NCBI RefSeq assembly: GCF_003268855.1
Contig: NZ_QLSZ01000002.1
Span: 220,076 to 284,075 of the forward strand
Length of the DNA stretch: 64,000 nt
Direction of reading: 5' to 3'
Source: Flavobacterium aciduliphilum
GTDB lineage: Bacteria; Bacteroidota; Bacteroidia; Flavobacteriales; Flavobacteriaceae
Within the stretch, counting starts at the first letter, position 1. Every line of letters starts with the position of its first letter. Shown piece after piece: positions 24,713 through 34,842 of this stretch. The notes under the pieces were generated by a model. It was given only the letters and a program-made list of their open reading frames with translations. It was not told the DNA's origin and ran no database searches. The position numbers and the translations under genes are program-made.

Positions 24713-25396
24713 ATGAAACAAATTACCGATATTTTCTTTGATTTAGATCATACCCTTTGGGATTTTGAAAAAAATTCTGCATTGGCTTTTGAATCTGTTT
24801 TTAAAAAACACCAAATTCGGGTTGATTTGAATGAATTTCTCTTGTATTATATACCTTTGAATAAGAAGTATTGGGAGTTGTATCGCCAAGAAAAAGTAAC
24901 ACAGATAGAACTCCGTCATGGAAGGTTAAAAGATGCGTTCGATTTATTGAAATATGAAATTGATTCGACGTTGATTCAAACATTATCAGAAGAATATATT
25001 TTCTTTTTGCCTCAATTCAACCATCTTTTTGAAGGAACCATTGAGGTTTTAGAGTATTTGCAACCTAAATACAAACTTCATATTATTACAAATGGTTTTC
25101 AGGAAGTTCAGGATGGGAAGATGAAAAATTCTGGGATTACTAGGTATTTTCAAACGGTAACCAATTCGGAAATGGCGGGCGTAAAAAAACCAAATCCTAA
25201 AATATTTGAATATGCTTTAAATGCTGCTAATGCAAGTAAAGAAAGCAGTATTATGATTGGTGATTGTATTGATGCCGATGTCAATGGAGCATTAGAATTC
25301 GGAATTGATGCCATCCATTTTAATGAAAGTAAAATAGAAATTCCATCCCATATAAAACAAGTCAATAGTTTGATAGAATTAAAAAAGTATTTATAA
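24713..25396 (+). CDS. HAD-superfamily nucleotidase, YjjG type
   Basis: The 227-residue HAD phosphatase has motif I FFDLDHTLWDFEKN (residues 8-21, catalytic Asp10 and Asp12), a helical cap, motif II ITNG (about 121-124), and motif IV MIGDCIDADVNGA (about 180-192). Such proteins of the YjjG group hydrolyse (non-canonical) pyrimidine nucleotides as a cleaning function. It is the second gene of the radC operon. Confidence 0.88.
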   Translation: MKQITDIFFDLDHTLWDFEKNSALAFESVFKKHQIRVDLNEFLLYYIPLNKKYWELYRQEKVTQIELRHGRLKDAFDLLKYEIDSTLIQTLSEEYIFFLPQFNHLFEGTIEVLEYLQPKYKLHIITNGFQEVQDGKMKNSGITRYFQTVTNSEMAGVKKPNPKIFEYALNAANASKESSIMIGDCIDADVNGALEFGIDAIHFNESKIEIPSHIKQVNSLIELKKYL

Positions 25397-25397
25397 A

Positions 25398-26141
25398 ATG
25401 AAAAAGTATCTTATTCTATTGTTATTAGTTTCAAGTTTCGGATATGGTCAAAATCTGAATGAATACAAATATGCTTTGGTTCCAGCAAAATTTTCCTTTT
25501 TGAAAGAACCCGATATGTATGGTTTGAATACTTTAACCAAACTCTACATGCAAAAATATGGTTTCGAAACGTATTTGGACACGGATATTTTTTCAACCGA
25601 TTTTGCGCGTGACAATTGCAATAGAATAGTGGTCGAAGTAGTGAGTGAAAGCACTATTTTTAGTACTAAAGTCAAAGTGATTTTGAAAGATTGTAAAAAT
25701 ACAATTCTGTTTACCTCTCCTGAAGGTAGAAGCAATGAAAAGGAATATAAAGTTGCCTATAATTTAGCACTTCGAGAAGCTTTTGATTCTTTTGATGTGT
25801 TGAAAATGCATAAATATCAAGCATCTGTAAAAACAGACGTGACAAATAATCAATTGGAACATCGCAATGAGGCTCCTGTTATGGGAAATAAAAATGACAT
25901 CCCAGAATATCGCGCAAGTGAATGGACTTATGTTGTAAATAAACAATCCAACGGGTATTTGATAAAAGATAAATCAAATTCAAGTTTTTTTCTAGAGCTC
26001 TTGAAAACAAGTGATCCGACTATTTTTATAGGAAAATCAAATAAAGGTAACGGCATTGTTAGGGTTAAAGGGGATTATTTAGTCTATGAATATTATGAAA
26101 AAGAAGTCTTAACCTCCCTGATAATCATGGTTAAGATTTAA
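25398..26141 (+). CDS. Exported conserved hypothetical protein
   Basis: The 247-residue protein begins with a signal peptide (residues 1-17, cleavage before Gln in GYGQ). The mature part has alternating strands and a short helical region; no enzyme motif is visible. It is the last gene of the radC operon, begins one base after the preceding stop and ends with a four-base tail-to-tail overlap with rarA. Confidence 0.75.
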   Translation: MKKYLILLLLVSSFGYGQNLNEYKYALVPAKFSFLKEPDMYGLNTLTKLYMQKYGFETYLDTDIFSTDFARDNCNRIVVEVVSESTIFSTKVKVILKDCKNTILFTSPEGRSNEKEYKVAYNLALREAFDSFDVLKMHKYQASVKTDVTNNQLEHRNEAPVMGNKNDIPEYRASEWTYVVNKQSNGYLIKDKSNSSFFLELLKTSDPTIFIGKSNKGNGIVRVKGDYLVYEYYEKEVLTSLIIMVKI

Positions 26142-27415
26142 TACCCATATTTATCTTTCCACCGATTTTTTAAAAATTCTCTAGTGCTATTTTCGCGAGA
26201 ATTTGTTCCTGGATTATAAAAAACTGTATTAGAAATGGCATCGGGTAAATATTCTTGCTCACTAAAATTATTTGCATAATTATGTGAATATTGATATTCG
26301 TCTCCATATCCTAATTCTTTCATTAGTTTGGTGGGTGCGTTGCGTAAATGAAGAGGAACAGGCAAGTCACCAGTTTGTTTTACTAAAGCTTGTGCCTCTC
26401 CAATAGCCATATAACTGGCATTACTCTTTGGTGAAGTGGCTAAATAAATAGCGCATTGACTCAAAATGATTCTGCTTTCGGGATAGCCTATTGTTGATAC
26501 TGCTTGAAAGGTATTATTTGCCATGATGAATGCCGTTGGGTTTGCGTTTCCAATATCTTCACTCGATAAAATGAGCATGCGTCGGGCTATGAATTTTACA
26601 TCTTCACCCCCTTCAATCATTCGGGCTAACCAATATACCGCACCATTGGGGTCGCTCCCTCGAATCGATTTGATAAATGCTGAAACAATATCGTAATGTT
26701 GTTCACCCGTTTTGTCATACAGAACGGTATTTTGTTGTACTAATTCTAGAACTTTGTCATTAGTAATCGTAATGTTATCTCCTGAAGTTGCATTTACAAC
26801 GAGTTCAAAAATGTTCAGCAACTTACGTCCATCACCACCAGAAAGGCGTAATAAAGCTTCCGATTCTTTAATTTTTATTTTTTTGGAGGAAATTATAGGA
26901 TCCAATTTCATTGCTCTATCCAAAAGCGATAACAAATCGTCTTTGGAAAACGGATTTAAAATATACACCTGACATCGTGACAATAACGCCGGAATCACTT
27001 CGAAACTTGGATTTTCAGTAGTAGCTCCTATTAATGTGACCCAACCTTTTTCTACGGCAGCCAATAAAGAATCTTGTTGAGATTTACTAAAACGATGAAT
27101 CTCATCAATAAATAGAATGGGGTTTTTAGCCGTAAACAATCCATTGCTTTGTTTGGCTTTTTCAATTACATCCCGAATGTCTTTTACACCAGAATTAATT
27201 GCGCTTAGCTCATAAAATGGACGCTGACTTTGTTTTGCAATAATCTGTGCCAAGGTAGTTTTTCCTGTTCCAGGAGAACCCCAAAAAATCATTGACGGAA
27301 TCACACCACGTACAATTTGTTGTGTCAGCGACCCTTGAGGGCCAACCAGATGCAATTGACTAATATAATCTTCCAATTTTTGAGGACGAATGCGTTCGGC
27401 TAAAGGGGCTTCCAT
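26138..27415 (-). CDS. rarA: Replication-associated recombination protein A (AAA+ ATPase)
   Basis: The 425-residue RarA/MgsA ATPase acts at stalled replication forks. Walker A GSPGTGKT is at residues 46-53 and Walker B LFIDEIH at 101-107; DALL-type sensor regions and the C-terminal tetramerisation part ([11 protein letters not shown]...[18 protein letters not shown]) are present. It is divergent from the rhomboid gene; a -7 box TAAATTTG (27504-27497) lies 81 bases upstream. Confidence 0.95.
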   Translation of the reverse strand: MEAPLAERIRPQKLEDYISQLHLVGPQGSLTQQIVRGVIPSMIFWGSPGTGKTTLAQIIAKQSQRPFYELSAINSGVKDIRDVIEKAKQSNGLFTAKNPILFIDEIHRFSKSQQDSLLAAVEKGWVTLIGATTENPSFEVIPALLSRCQVYILNPFSKDDLLSLLDRAMKLDPIISSKKIKIKESEALLRLSGGDGRKLLNIFELVVNATSGDNITITNDKVLELVQQNTVLYDKTGEQHYDIVSAFIKSIRGSDPNGAVYWLARMIEGGEDVKFIARRMLILSSEDIGNANPTAFIMANNTFQAVSTIGYPESRIILSQCAIYLATSPKSNASYMAIGEAQALVKQTGDLPVPLHLRNAPTKLMKELGYGDEYQYSHNYANNFSEQEYLPDAISNTVFYNPGTNSRENSTREFLKNRWKDKYGY

Positions 27416-27496
27416 TATAATTTGAAATGTAATAATTTGAAGATTTAAAATGCGAATGAACTTAGATAAAGTATTTTAATTCAAACAAGCACTTTA

Positions 27497-27504
27497 CAAA
27501 TTTA
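27497..27504 (-). promoter_or_regulatory. -7 element of rarA
   Basis: TAAATTTG on the minus strand matches TAnnTTTG, 81 bases before the ATG. No TTG lies at the usual distance, so support is from the -7 motif alone in AT-rich DNA. Confidence 0.35.
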
Positions 27505-27624
27505 ATTATTATAAATCATTTTTAAAGAAATTTTCAAATTATCTCATTTTCAATTTTTCGAATGGATATGACAAAATAGCATTAAAAAAAGATTGGTTGC
27601 ATTTTTGATACACGATTCATAAGT

Positions 27625-28410
27625 ATGATACATCCTAACGAACATAATCATTTTAAATTTTCTCCATCGACTTGGATAATTCCCACAATGATGTTGTTTA
27701 TGAATTGGTTTGTTTTTTATGTTGATCATTCCTTTCATTTACATCTTGATGTTCACGGAATTTATCCTAGGACTTTTTCAGGATTACAAGGGGTTGTTTT
27801 TAGTCCGTTTTTACACGGTGATTTGAACCATATTGCCAGTAACACTTTGCCATTATTTATTTTGACAACAGCGTTAATTTATTTTTACAGAGAGGTCTCT
27901 TTAAAGGTGTTGGTGTATGGGATTTTGCTTTCGGGATTGATTACGTGGGTGATTGGTCGAGCCTCCTATCATATTGGTGCGAGTAGCCTGATTTATGTTT
28001 TGGTTTCGTTCATTTTTTTTAAAGGATTGCGAACCCAATATTACCGATTAATGGCTTTATCTTTTACAGTAGTTTTATTGTATGGTAGCATGATTTGGTA
28101 TGTGTTTCCGCAACCTGAAATTGTGGGCGAAAGTTCGATTTCGTGGGAAGGACATTTAGCAGGTTTGCTCACAGGATTTGTCTTTGCAATGCAATTTAAA
28201 ACACCCGATTATGTAGAAGACATTCAATTTGATTGGGAAAAACCCGATTTTGACCCAAGTACCGACCCATTTATGAAACGCTTTGATGAAAAAGGCAATT
28301 TTGTTAATCCTCCCAAGCCTGAAGAATTAGATGTAGTGGATGAAGAAGTACTTTCAGAGCCAATAAAATACGTTTACTTCTTTAAAGAAAATAAAGGTGA
28401 AAACCAGTAA
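27625..28410 (+). CDS. Rhomboid family intramembrane serine protease
   Basis: The 261-residue membrane protease has about six transmembrane helices and the full rhomboid set: HGDLNHIASN with Asn73, the catalytic GAS with Ser120, and His177 in EGHLAG. It cleaves membrane proteins within the bilayer; substrates are unknown. The last 60 residues are a charged cytoplasmic tail (EDIQFDWEKPDFDPS...). It is followed by a hairpin that ends rlmB from the other strand. Confidence 0.93.
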   Translation: MIHPNEHNHFKFSPSTWIIPTMMLFMNWFVFYVDHSFHLHLDVHGIYPRTFSGLQGVVFSPFLHGDLNHIASNTLPLFILTTALIYFYREVSLKVLVYGILLSGLITWVIGRASYHIGASSLIYVLVSFIFFKGLRTQYYRLMALSFTVVLLYGSMIWYVFPQPEIVGESSISWEGHLAGLLTGFVFAMQFKTPDYVEDIQFDWEKPDFDPSTDPFMKRFDEKGNFVNPPKPEELDVVDEEVLSEPIKYVYFFKENKGENQ

Positions 28411-28439
28411 ACCATTAAAATGCTTGTTAGCCCCGATAG

Positions 28440-28470
28440 TAAAGAAAATCTCGCCTTTTTCGGCGAGATT
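28440..28470 (-). terminator. Terminator of rlmB
   Basis: AATCTCGCC (28447-28455) and GGCGAGATT (28462-28470) are perfect nine-base arms. On the minus strand a T-rich tail follows. It lies 84 bases past the rlmB stop and may also limit plus-strand read-through from the rhomboid gene. Confidence 0.75.
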
Positions 28471-28528
28471 GTAATGTATAGCGGGAAAAAGGTTTGCTGA
28501 AAAAGCTCATGCCTTTCGCTTCTAATAT

Positions 28529-28556
28529 AACTGAAAACTGCGACTGTAAACTGTTT
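28529..28556. repeat. Short-unit repeat spacer (AACTG units) at the rlmB 3' end
   Basis: AACTGAAAACTGCGACTGTA and a further AAACTG unit abut and slightly overlap the rlmB stop. The same ACTGCGACTG wording appears at 13456-13465 near purK. Confidence 0.45.
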
Positions 28557-29289
28557 ATTGTCTCTGTCTAACGGCTTCATACAAAAACGCGCCACAAGCC
28601 ACAGAAACATTCAAAGAACCGATACTTCCAAACATGGGTAACTTGGCTTTGGCATCTACAATTTTTAATACAGAAGGGTTAATTCCTCTGTCTTCACTTC
28701 CCATGATGATGGCCACGGGTTCGTTTAGGGAAATATCATAAAGACTGTCTTCGGTTTTTTCAGTAGCCGCAACGGTTTTGATTCCGCTTCCTTGAAGATA
28801 AAAAATAGCATCTTTAATATGATCTACTTTGCAAATTGGAACATTAAATACAGCTCCTGCAGATGTTTTTACCGTATCTCCATTCACGGGTGCCGCACCC
28901 GTTTTTTGTACAATGATGCCGTCAACGCCCGTACATTCGGCAGTTCTAATGATTGCGCCAAAGTTTCGGGCATCACTCAATTGGTCAAGAATCAAAAACA
29001 AGGGTTTTTTACCACTTTCTACGACACTGTCAACCAAAGTTTCTAGTTTTATGAATGTAATAGGCGCAATAGTGGCTACCGCACCTTGATGGTTATTGGG
29101 GGTTAATCGGTTTAATTTTTCAACAGGAACATACGTAAAGTTGATGTTGTTTTTTTTCATCACTTTTATTAATTCCTGCATCAATTCGCCTTGAGCATCG
29201 CTTTGAACGAATACTTTGTCGATTTCTTTTTTGGCTTGAATGGCCTCAATGATTGCTCTAATTCCGAAGATTTGGTTTTCTTTTTCCAT
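28555..29289 (-). CDS. rlmB: 23S rRNA (guanosine-2'-O-)-methyltransferase RlmB-like, SpoU family
   Basis: The 244-residue SPOUT methyltransferase has an N-terminal RNA-binding part (IFGIRAIIEAIQ) and the three SpoU motifs: NFGAIIRTAE (about 115-124), IIMGSEDRGI (about 192-201) and LNVSVACGAFLYE at the end. RlmB methylates the ribose of G2251 in 23S rRNA; a closely related TrmH-type role cannot be excluded. A TACTTTTG box ends exactly four bases before the ATG. Confidence 0.92.
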   Translation of the reverse strand: MEKENQIFGIRAIIEAIQAKKEIDKVFVQSDAQGELMQELIKVMKKNNINFTYVPVEKLNRLTPNNHQGAVATIAPITFIKLETLVDSVVESGKKPLFLILDQLSDARNFGAIIRTAECTGVDGIIVQKTGAAPVNGDTVKTSAGAVFNVPICKVDHIKDAIFYLQGSGIKTVAATEKTEDSLYDISLNEPVAIIMGSEDRGINPSVLKIVDAKAKLPMFGSIGSLNVSVACGAFLYEAVRQRQ

Positions 29290-29293
29290 GGTA

Positions 29294-29301
29294 CAAAAGT
29301 A
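29294..29301 (-). promoter_or_regulatory. -7 element ending 4 bases before rlmB
   Basis: On the minus strand TACTTTTG (29301-29294) is followed by TACC and the ATG. Transcription from this box would start at or beside the start codon. Confidence 0.5.
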
Positions 29302-29317
29302 ATTCTTTTTGACTATG

Positions 29318-29349
29318 GTTTAAAAGTTTATGCGTTTAAAAAAGTTTAA
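29318..29349. repeat. Short-unit repeat spacer (GTTTAAAA units)
   Basis: GTTTAAAAGTTT, GCGTTTAAAA and AGTTTAAAAGTTTG follow one another upstream of rlmB and run over the stop codon of the outer-membrane protein gene. Confidence 0.45.
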
Positions 29350-31010
29350 AAGTTTGTTTTCAAACTAATATGGATGATCGAATTGGAAAGTTTTATAGCT
29401 TGGTTGTTTGTACTTCCATTAGCGTAGACAAAATTCAACAACCCATTTTTTGTAAGAAGTCCAAATCCAAATCCCAGTCCCATTAGATTTCCCGAACTAG
29501 ACGTAGTTTTATCTTGAAAATACCCATAATCAAAAATAGAGTGAAGGTACAAGGAGGGAGATAGAATATAACAATATTCTGTTAGAACAGATGAAAGGAG
29601 CGTTGCTTGAAGACTATTTTCATTAAAACCTCTAATAGAATTTATACCTCCATAACGATAAAGTTCGTTGGTAATATAGGCTTCACTTTGAAGATAATAA
29701 TTTTGACTTTTTATATTGATGCTGTTCTTTGCATTCAAGTAAAAATGATGTTTGAATAAAAGATTTCCAAAAAATTGATGATTTTGTTGAAATTTTGAAT
29801 CTCGTCTTCCAGAACCGAATAGCATTGAAATCGAACTTTTTTCTGGAAACAAAATCATATTTGGGTCGTAATCGTTGTATTCGAAATTAGTGGTGTAAAA
29901 AGTGTTTTTATAATCGCTCAAAAGAAGCGAGTTGGTGTTTTTTATATCGCTCGATTCGGTAGCTTGGTATCCTAAATACACTCGAGTATTATAATTAAAG
30001 TAATATCCCAAGTTGAAGGAGGTTGACGTATTTTGATAAGTGCTGTCTTGTTTGAAAATGTTAAGTTGGGTTTTTAATCCGATGGGACTCTTAAAGATAT
30101 AAGGAATTACGACGTTGATGTTGAATGTTCTTTGGTCTTTTCCATTGCTTTTCCAATACAGCGCTAGTTTTTCTCCCGAGTTTAACAGATTCATTAATTT
30201 CAGATCGACGTTACCAGTAAAAATGAGTTTACTGTTTTCATCGTTTGTGAATCCAATGAATCCATCAAACGAATTGGCTTTTGCTTTTTCGAGGTAAACA
30301 AACAATTTAGTTGAATCTTTTGTAAACAGTATTTCAGGATATTTGGTTTGTTTCACAAAACGATACTGAGAAACGTCTCGATAGAGTCGGTCAATATTAT
30401 CTTGATTAAAAGCCCTTTTTTTATAGATTCGTTTAAGATTGTTGGTATACCCTATAGGGAATTTTTCATATCCATTAATTACGATATCGTTTAAAATTCT
30501 TTTTTTACTGGAAGAAATTATTAAATCGGCTGTTACAAAATCCTTTTTTCTATTTAAGTGTGCCAAGTGTATTTTTGCCATAGAAAAACCATCAGATTCT
30601 AGTTTTTTTAGCGTTGCATTCAAAAACAACTCACTCTCAGAAAATGGTAGTGTTAAAGTATCGTTCTTAACGCGGTACATTCCCCATTCTTTGATGTTGT
30701 ATATGTTGCTTATATATATATGTATCGTTTTTGTTTTTTTACCTAATTCATAAGTATATAAAAAAGTACTGTCGTTTAATTTTTTGGTAGTCAAAAGCTC
30801 ATGTTCCAAAAATCCAAGTTTGAGGAGCTTTTCTGTAAAAGCTTTTTTTTCATTAAATTGGTCATCAGGGTTGTTAAAAGAGGAAGTGTATCCAATAGAA
30901 TCAATCGTTTGGGTTTGGAATTCATTTTGCCCGTTTATTTTCACATGCCATTTTTGCCCCTGAGAATACAGAGAGCACATAAAGAACATAATAAAAAGAA
31001 ACTGTTTCAT
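29346..31010 (-). CDS. BamA/TamA-like outer-membrane beta-barrel protein
   Basis: The 554-residue protein has a signal peptide (MKQFLFIMFFMCSLYSQGQ), an N-terminal periplasmic part with POTRA-like stretches (for example ATLKKLESDGFSMAKIHL) and a C-terminal half of alternating strands ending in ISLKTNF, a terminal phenylalanine typical of the barrel signal. YRYGGINSIRGFNENSL contains the R-G-F motif of the Omp85 family. A start at 31010 is chosen; the frame reaches a TTG at 31100 but that would bury the signal peptide. It is smaller than BamA and probably has a TamA- or secretion-like role; substrate unknown. Confidence 0.85.
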   Translation of the reverse strand: MKQFLFIMFFMCSLYSQGQKWHVKINGQNEFQTQTIDSIGYTSSFNNPDDQFNEKKAFTEKLLKLGFLEHELLTTKKLNDSTFLYTYELGKKTKTIHIYISNIYNIKEWGMYRVKNDTLTLPFSESELFLNATLKKLESDGFSMAKIHLAHLNRKKDFVTADLIISSSKKRILNDIVINGYEKFPIGYTNNLKRIYKKRAFNQDNIDRLYRDVSQYRFVKQTKYPEILFTKDSTKLFVYLEKAKANSFDGFIGFTNDENSKLIFTGNVDLKLMNLLNSGEKLALYWKSNGKDQRTFNINVVIPYIFKSPIGLKTQLNIFKQDSTYQNTSTSFNLGYYFNYNTRVYLGYQATESSDIKNTNSLLLSDYKNTFYTTNFEYNDYDPNMILFPEKSSISMLFGSGRRDSKFQQNHQFFGNLLFKHHFYLNAKNSINIKSQNYYLQSEAYITNELYRYGGINSIRGFNENSLQATLLSSVLTEYCYILSPSLYLHSIFDYGYFQDKTTSSSGNLMGLGFGFGLLTKNGLLNFVYANGSTNNQAIKLSNSIIHISLKTNF

Positions 31011-31228
31011 GATTTGAAGCGTAGGGCTTGCGTATATAAGTAAACGATATTCCTGTTGTCCGCTATACAAGGTGTCGCTTCCATCAGGGCTAGAGAACAA
31101 TCTTTTTTGTTCTTTTGTAATCGTTGTAAAAATAACGGAAAAATTCTGAGTATGGTATATTTTTTAAGTCATTAAAGAATGCTATTGAAAATTAATTAAT
31201 TATGATTTTTTTTATTAAAAATAATTTA

Positions 31229-31255
31229 TACATTTGCAACCCCGTAAAAAGCGGG
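31229..31255 (+). promoter_or_regulatory. rpsL promoter -7 box and 5'-terminal hairpin
   Basis: TACATTTG (31229-31236) matches TAnnTTTG. The transcript would begin near 31240, directly at a hairpin with arms CCCG (31241-31244) and CGGG (31252-31255). The leader is about 50 bases. No clear -33 TTG. Confidence 0.6.
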
Positions 31256-31289
31256 AATTTAATAAACAAGTAATTTATAGTAATTAATT

Positions 31290-31673
31290 ATGCCAACTAT
31301 TCAACAATTAGTAAGAACAGGAAGAGCTCAGATCACTAAGAAGAGTAAATCGGTTGCGTTAGATTCTTGTCCTCAAAGAAGAGGGGTTTGTACACGTGTG
31401 TATACAACCACTCCAAAAAAACCAAACTCAGCAATGCGTAAAGTTGCGCGTGTGCGTTTGACAAATGGAAATGAAGTGAATGCTTACATTCCAGGTGAGG
31501 GACACAATCTTCAAGAGCACTCGATAGTATTAGTGAGAGGGGGAAGAGTAAAAGATTTACCAGGGGTTAGATACCACATTGTGAGAGGTGCACTTGATAC
31601 GTCAGGTGTGGCTGGAAGAACACAAAGAAGATCTAAGTATGGTGCAAAACGTCCAAAAGAGGCGAAAAAGTAA
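31290..31673 (+). CDS. rpsL: Ribosomal protein S12
   Basis: The 127-residue decoding-centre protein opens the str operon. The residues whose changes give streptomycin resistance are wild type: Lys43 in TPKKPNS, Lys88 and Pro91 in RVKDLP, so streptomycin sensitivity is predicted at this target. It is followed after 29 bases by rpsG. Confidence 0.99.
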   Translation: MPTIQQLVRTGRAQITKKSKSVALDSCPQRRGVCTRVYTTTPKKPNSAMRKVARVRLTNGNEVNAYIPGEGHNLQEHSIVLVRGGRVKDLPGVRYHIVRGALDTSGVAGRTQRRSKYGAKRPKEAKK

Positions 31674-31702
31674 TTTTTAAAACTTTTATTTAAAGAAAAG
31701 AC

Positions 31703-32179
31703 ATGAGAAAAAGAGCAGCGAAAAAAAGACCTCTTTTACCAGATCCAAGGTTTAACGACCAATTGGTAACCCGTTTTGTGAACAACTTAATGTGGGATGG
31801 TAAAAAATCTACAGCGTTCAAAGTGTTTTATGATGCTATTGATATTGTAGAGACAAAGAAAAATAATGACGAGAAATCAGCATTAGAAGTTTGGAAAGAT
31901 GCATTAACTAATGTAATGCCTCACGTTGAAGTTCGTTCAAGAAGAGTTGGAGGAGCTACATTCCAAATTCCAATGCAAATCCGCCCAGATCGTAAAATAT
32001 CGATGGCAATGAAATGGATGATTTTGTACGCTCGTAAAAGAAACGAAAAATCCATGGCTTCAAAGTTAGCTTCAGAAATTTTAGCTGCTGCTAAAGAAGA
32101 AGGAGCTGCAGTTAAAAAGAGAATGGATACTCACAAAATGGCAGATGCTAATAAAGCATTCTCTCATTTTAGATTTTAA
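31703..32179 (+). CDS. rpsG: Ribosomal protein S7
   Basis: The 158-residue protein nucleates the 30S head by binding the 3' domain of 16S rRNA. The N-terminus [17 protein letters not shown] and [16 protein letters not shown] are typical. It lies between rpsL and fusA; in E. coli S7 represses this operon, but I see no comparable site here. Confidence 0.99.
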   Translation: MRKRAAKKRPLLPDPRFNDQLVTRFVNNLMWDGKKSTAFKVFYDAIDIVETKKNNDEKSALEVWKDALTNVMPHVEVRSRRVGGATFQIPMQIRPDRKISMAMKWMILYARKRNEKSMASKLASEILAAAKEEGAAVKKRMDTHKMADANKAFSHFRF

Positions 32180-32190
32180 TAGGTAGAGAA

Positions 32191-34347
32191 ATGGCTAGAG
32201 ATTTAAAATTTACTAGAAATATCGGAATTGCAGCTCACATTGATGCTGGAAAAACGACAACAACAGAACGTATCTTATTCTATACTGGAAAGTCTCACAA
32301 AATTGGTGAAGTACACGATGGTGCTGCAACTATGGACTGGATGGCTCAAGAGCAAGAAAGAGGAATTACGATTACTTCTGCAGCTACAACTTGTACTTGG
32401 AATTATCCAACAAAACAAGGTAATTTAATACCAGAATCTCAAGGATATCACTTTAATATTATTGATACTCCTGGACACGTTGACTTTACAGTTGAGGTAA
32501 ATCGTTCTCTTCGTGTATTGGATGGATTAGTATTCTTGTTTTCAGCAGTTGATGGTGTAGAACCACAATCGGAAACTAACTGGAGATTAGCAGATCAATA
32601 TAGAGTACCTCGTATGGGATTCGTTAACAAAATGGATCGTCAAGGTGCTAACTTCTTGAATGTTTGTCAACAAGTAAAAGATATGTTGAAATCTAATGCG
32701 GTGGCTATCACGTTACCAATTGGAGATGAAGCAGACTTTAAAGGAGTTGTGGATTTAGTGAAAAACCAAGCTATTGTTTGGCACGAAGAAACACAAGGAG
32801 CAACTTTTGATATTGTAGATATTCCTGCGGATATGGTGGATGATGTTAAACATTACAGATCTATTCTTATAGAGGAAATTGCTACGTATGACGAAAGTTT
32901 ATTGGATAAATACATGGAAGATGAAAACTCTATTACAGAGGATGAAATCAATGCTGCTTTAAGAGCTGCTACGATTGATATGGCTATTATTCCTATGATT
33001 GCTGGTTCGTCTTTCAAAAACAAAGGAGTTCAATTTATGTTGGATGCCGTTTGTAAATATTTACCATCTCCATTAGATAAAGAAGGTATTGAAGGAATTC
33101 ACCCTGATGATGCCGATTTATTAGAAGAAGATCAAACTAAAATTTTACGTCGTCCTGATGTAAAAGAGCCTTTTGCGGCTTTAGCATTTAAAATTGCTAC
33201 TGATCCATATGTAGGTCGCTTGGCTTTCTTCCGTGCGTATTCAGGTCGTTTGGATGCAGGTTCATATATCTTAAACACCCGTTCTGGTAACAAAGAGAGA
33301 ATTTCTCGTATTTACCAAATGCATGCGAACAAACAAAATCCAATCGAGTATATCGAGGCTGGAGATATTGGAGCAGCAGTTGGATTTAAAGATATCAAGA
33401 CTGGAGATACTATGTGTGATGAAAAGCACCCAATCATTCTTGAGTCAATGAAATTCCCTGATCCGGTAATTGGTATCGCTATTGAGCCAAAAACTAAAGC
33501 GGATGTAGATAAAATGGGTATGGCTTTAGCTAAATTGGCTGAAGAAGATCCAACATTTACTGTAAGAACAGACGAAGCTTCTGGACAAACGATTATCTCA
33601 GGTATGGGTGAGTTACACTTAGACATTCTTGTGGATCGTATGAAACGTGAATTCAAAGTGGAGGTGAATCAAGGTGAGCCTCAAGTAGAGTACAAAGAAG
33701 CTTTCACAAAATCAGCACAACACAGAGAAGTTTATAAAAAACAATCGGGTGGACGTGGTAAATTCGGGGATATCGTTTTCCGTTTGGAGCCTGCTGACGA
33801 ATTGGATGGTAAAGTACCAGTTGGATTACAGTTTGTGAATGAAGTAAAAGGAGGAAACGTTCCTAAAGAATACATTCCTGCGGTTGAAAAAGGATTCCGT
33901 GAAGCTATGAAAACAGGACCTTTAGCAGGTTATCAAGTAGATAGTTTGAAAGTTACTTTATTGGATGGTTCTTATCACCCAGTGGATTCTGATGCACTTT
34001 CATTCGAATTGGCTGCAAAAATGGGATACAAAGAAGTAGCTAAAGCTGCTGGAGCTGTAATTCTTGAGCCAATCATGAAAATTGAAGTAATTACTCCAGA
34101 AGAAAATATGGGGGATATCGTTGGAGATTTGAACAGAAGAAGAGGTCAAGTAAATGATATGGGTGACAGAAATGGCGCTAAAACAATCAAAGCTAATGTA
34201 CCACTTTCTGAAATGTTTGGATATGTTACTACCTTAAGAACATTGTCTTCAGGTAGAGCAACTTCTACAATGGAATTTTCACATTACGAACAAACTCCTT
34301 CTAATATTTCAGAAGAAGTTATCAAAAAAGCAAAAGGTAACGCTTAA
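32191..34347 (+). CDS. fusA: Elongation factor G
   Basis: The 718-residue translocase GTPase has G1 AHIDAGKTT at residues 15-23, DTPGHVDF and NKMD motifs, and the C-terminal domains IV-V. Length is slightly above E. coli EF-G (704). It is third in the str operon, 11 bases after rpsG; no tuf gene follows, rpsJ does instead. Confidence 0.99.
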   Translation: MARDLKFTRNIGIAAHIDAGKTTTTERILFYTGKSHKIGEVHDGAATMDWMAQEQERGITITSAATTCTWNYPTKQGNLIPESQGYHFNIIDTPGHVDFTVEVNRSLRVLDGLVFLFSAVDGVEPQSETNWRLADQYRVPRMGFVNKMDRQGANFLNVCQQVKDMLKSNAVAITLPIGDEADFKGVVDLVKNQAIVWHEETQGATFDIVDIPADMVDDVKHYRSILIEEIATYDESLLDKYMEDENSITEDEINAALRAATIDMAIIPMIAGSSFKNKGVQFMLDAVCKYLPSPLDKEGIEGIHPDDADLLEEDQTKILRRPDVKEPFAALAFKIATDPYVGRLAFFRAYSGRLDAGSYILNTRSGNKERISRIYQMHANKQNPIEYIEAGDIGAAVGFKDIKTGDTMCDEKHPIILESMKFPDPVIGIAIEPKTKADVDKMGMALAKLAEEDPTFTVRTDEASGQTIISGMGELHLDILVDRMKREFKVEVNQGEPQVEYKEAFTKSAQHREVYKKQSGGRGKFGDIVFRLEPADELDGKVPVGLQFVNEVKGGNVPKEYIPAVEKGFREAMKTGPLAGYQVDSLKVTLLDGSYHPVDSDALSFELAAKMGYKEVAKAAGAVILEPIMKIEVITPEENMGDIVGDLNRRRGQVNDMGDRNGAKTIKANVPLSEMFGYVTTLRTLSSGRATSTMEFSHYEQTPSNISEEVIKKAKGNA

Positions 34348-34358
34348 TTTTTATCAAA

Positions 34359-34664
34359 ATGAGTCAAAAAATTAGAATAAAATTGAAATCTTACGATCAT
34401 ATGTTGGTTGATAAATCAGCTGAGAAAATCGTAAAAACTGTGAAAAGCACAGGTGCTGTTGTAACAGGTCCAATTCCGTTACCTACGCACAAAAAAATAT
34501 TTACTGTATTGCGTTCTCCACACGTTAATAAAAAATCGAGAGAGCAATTTGAAGTAAGTTCTTATAAAAGATTGTTAGATATTTACTCTTCTTCTTCAAA
34601 AACTATTGATGCTCTTATGAAATTAGAGTTGCCAAGTGGTGTTGAAGTAGAAATAAAAGTGTGA
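34359..34664 (+). CDS. rpsJ: Ribosomal protein S10
   Basis: The 101-residue S10 (NusE) protein belongs to the 30S head and to the transcription antitermination complex. [20 protein letters not shown] is the family signature. Here it closes the str operon, 11 bases after fusA, and a strong terminator separates it from rplC, which it precedes in the usual S10 operon. Confidence 0.99.
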   Translation: MSQKIRIKLKSYDHMLVDKSAEKIVKTVKSTGAVVTGPIPLPTHKKIFTVLRSPHVNKKSREQFEVSSYKRLLDIYSSSSKTIDALMKLELPSGVEVEIKV

Positions 34665-34683
34665 TAAATTCTTTTTCAAGTTT

Positions 34684-34715
34684 AAAAAAGCTGTCTTATT
34701 TAAGGCAGCTTTTTT
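34684..34715 (+). terminator. Strong terminator between rpsJ and rplC
   Basis: A 14-bp stem (34684-34697 with 34702-34715, one G-T pair) with a four-base loop has A residues on the left and a T-run on the right. It begins 20 bases after the rpsJ stop. Confidence 0.9.
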
Positions 34716-34744
34716 GTTTATAAACAGTATTCGGCATATTTACT

Positions 34745-34778
34745 TGATTTTTCAATGATTTTAGTCTTTGAAAAATCA
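34745..34778. other. Unassigned perfect hairpin between rpsJ terminator and rplC promoter
   Basis: TGATTTTTCAA (34745-34755) and TTGAAAAATCA (34768-34778) are exact inverse copies around 12 bases. It lies upstream of the rplC -33 element. A-runs follow on the plus strand, so it could act as a minus-strand terminator, but no minus-strand gene is seen here. Confidence 0.5.
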
Positions 34779-34798
34779 TAAAAAAAATAAAAAATAAA

Positions 34799-34831
34799 TT
34801 GTTGTGTATGTGAAAATTAAGTTTAACTTTG
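34799..34831 (+). promoter_or_regulatory. rplC promoter (-33 TTG, -7 TAACTTTG)
   Basis: Two overlapping TTG copies at 34799-34804 stand 19 or 22 bases before TAACTTTG (34824-34831), an exact -7 match. It is the best promoter in the window and opens the rplC-to-rplQ block. Confidence 0.8.
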
Positions 34832-34842
34832 CACGCTCAAAA

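Noticed and set aside
31011..31100. Extended N-terminus for the outer-membrane protein from 31100
   Set aside because: The start would be TTG and adds 30 polar residues before an excellent signal peptide at 31010.
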